Source: Thermoflexus sp. (lineage in GTDB: Bacteria; Chloroflexota; Anaerolineae; Aggregatilineales; Aggregatilineaceae). Taken from it: DNA of 64,000 nucleotides. The DNA is taken from positions 177,180-241,179 of the forward strand of contig DYGX01000008.1 in assembly GCA_020724465.1 (NCBI GenBank), written 5' to 3'. The translations under genes and the position numbers were made by a program. Shown piece by piece: positions 63,693 through 64,000 of this stretch (the first letter of the stretch is position 1; each line of letters opens with the position of its first letter). The notes under the pieces were generated by a model, which saw only the letters and a list, made by a program, of their open reading frames with translations, searched no databases and was not told the DNA's origin.

Positions 63693-64000
63693 TTTGGTGG
63701 CATTCCCTCACCTCAAACCCCTCTCCCTCTTGCGACTGCGTCGCGGGGCGAGGGGCTTTGAGCCGCCGCGCGTGCTCCCCTTCTCCCCGCGTGCTGTATA
63801 GACTGGAGAGGGAGGAATAAGAATAACACGAGCCGAGCAAGCTCGGCCCTGACGGGGTGGCGTGGGCATTCCCCCGTGCCGCCCTGTCGGATTAAGCATC
63901 ACCAGAAAAAGGGGCCAGGGGGCGAGGGGGAGAAAATGCAGCTCCCGCCCTAGAGGCTGTTATGCACTTTAGAGCACATGAGCCACCACCTGAACAAACC
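63693..64000. repeat. non-coding, hairpin-rich repeat-like DNA
   Basis: No gene. CCCTCACCTCAAACCCCTCT followed by GGGGCGAGGGGCTTTGAG gives an inverted pattern of the kind seen in short dispersed intergenic repeats. CCGAGC/GCTCGG and an imperfect hairpin at about 63850-63893 (GACGGGGTGGCGTGGG against CCCGTGCCGCCCTGTC) follow. The final 50 bases, starting GAGGCTGTTATGCAC, look like they could be the edge of a mobile element continuing beyond the window; unproven. Confidence 0.4.

Overview
The window is a GC-rich bacterial chromosome segment with tightly packed genes. It most likely comes from the Chloroflexota, near Anaerolineae. The reasons are the secreted protein at 14538-15284, whose C-terminal SH3-like tail is of a type I associate with this phylum, many single-span or lipobox proteins of unknown function, and no sign of LPS or outer-membrane assembly genes. 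The phylum is an inference; GC-richness and core gene content are seen directly.

Region 1 (1-24.8 kb) is mostly housekeeping. It holds the 3' end of galactokinase, a 2'-5' RNA ligase-like protein, a membrane-anchored SGNH hydrolase, tsaD, an M24 peptidase, an ABC-F ATPase, a CPA1-type antiporter, and the minus-strand series recA, recX and rny. These are followed by a secreted PPC-like protein, tRNA-Gln(UUG) and tRNA-Arg(ACG), an NMT1/THI5-type ABC importer (permease, binding protein, ATPase), a cyclophilin, an M20 peptidase, an adenosine-specific kinase and a dephospho-CoA kinase with an extra C-terminal domain.

Region 2 (24.9-27.25 kb) is an AT-rich island carrying a restriction-modification pair: a D12-class adenine methyltransferase and a NotI-family endonuclease with an iron/zinc-type Cys4 domain. 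The endonuclease reading frame is broken by one extra A right after its ATG. A small protein with a Cas2-like pattern lies beside the island.

Region 3 (27.26-40.4 kb, minus strand) is an eleven-gene, nearly overlapping operon for surface polysaccharide: a GT-C membrane glycosyltransferase, two methyltransferases, several GT4/GT2/CgeB-like glycosyltransferases, a Wzx-like flippase, a glutamine amidotransferase of the asparagine synthase family and a nucleotide-sugar SDR enzyme. Region 4 (45.07-57.2 kb, plus strand) is a second set: UDP-sugar 6-dehydrogenase, seven glycosyltransferases, a hexapeptide acyltransferase and a large membrane protein. Together they could make a uronic-acid-containing, perhaps amidated, methylated and acylated exopolysaccharide. 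Between them lie a lipoprotein, a phosphofructokinase with unusual active-site residues, an alpha/beta hydrolase, a cupin and the GTPase YchF.

Region 5 (57.2-64 kb) holds tRNA-Arg(CCU), a PhoU-like DUF47 protein, a LamG/DUF1080-like lipoprotein, clpC and a stand-alone sugar ABC binding protein, and ends in non-coding repeat-like DNA. No CRISPR array, rRNA, complete transposase gene or known riboswitch was recognised.
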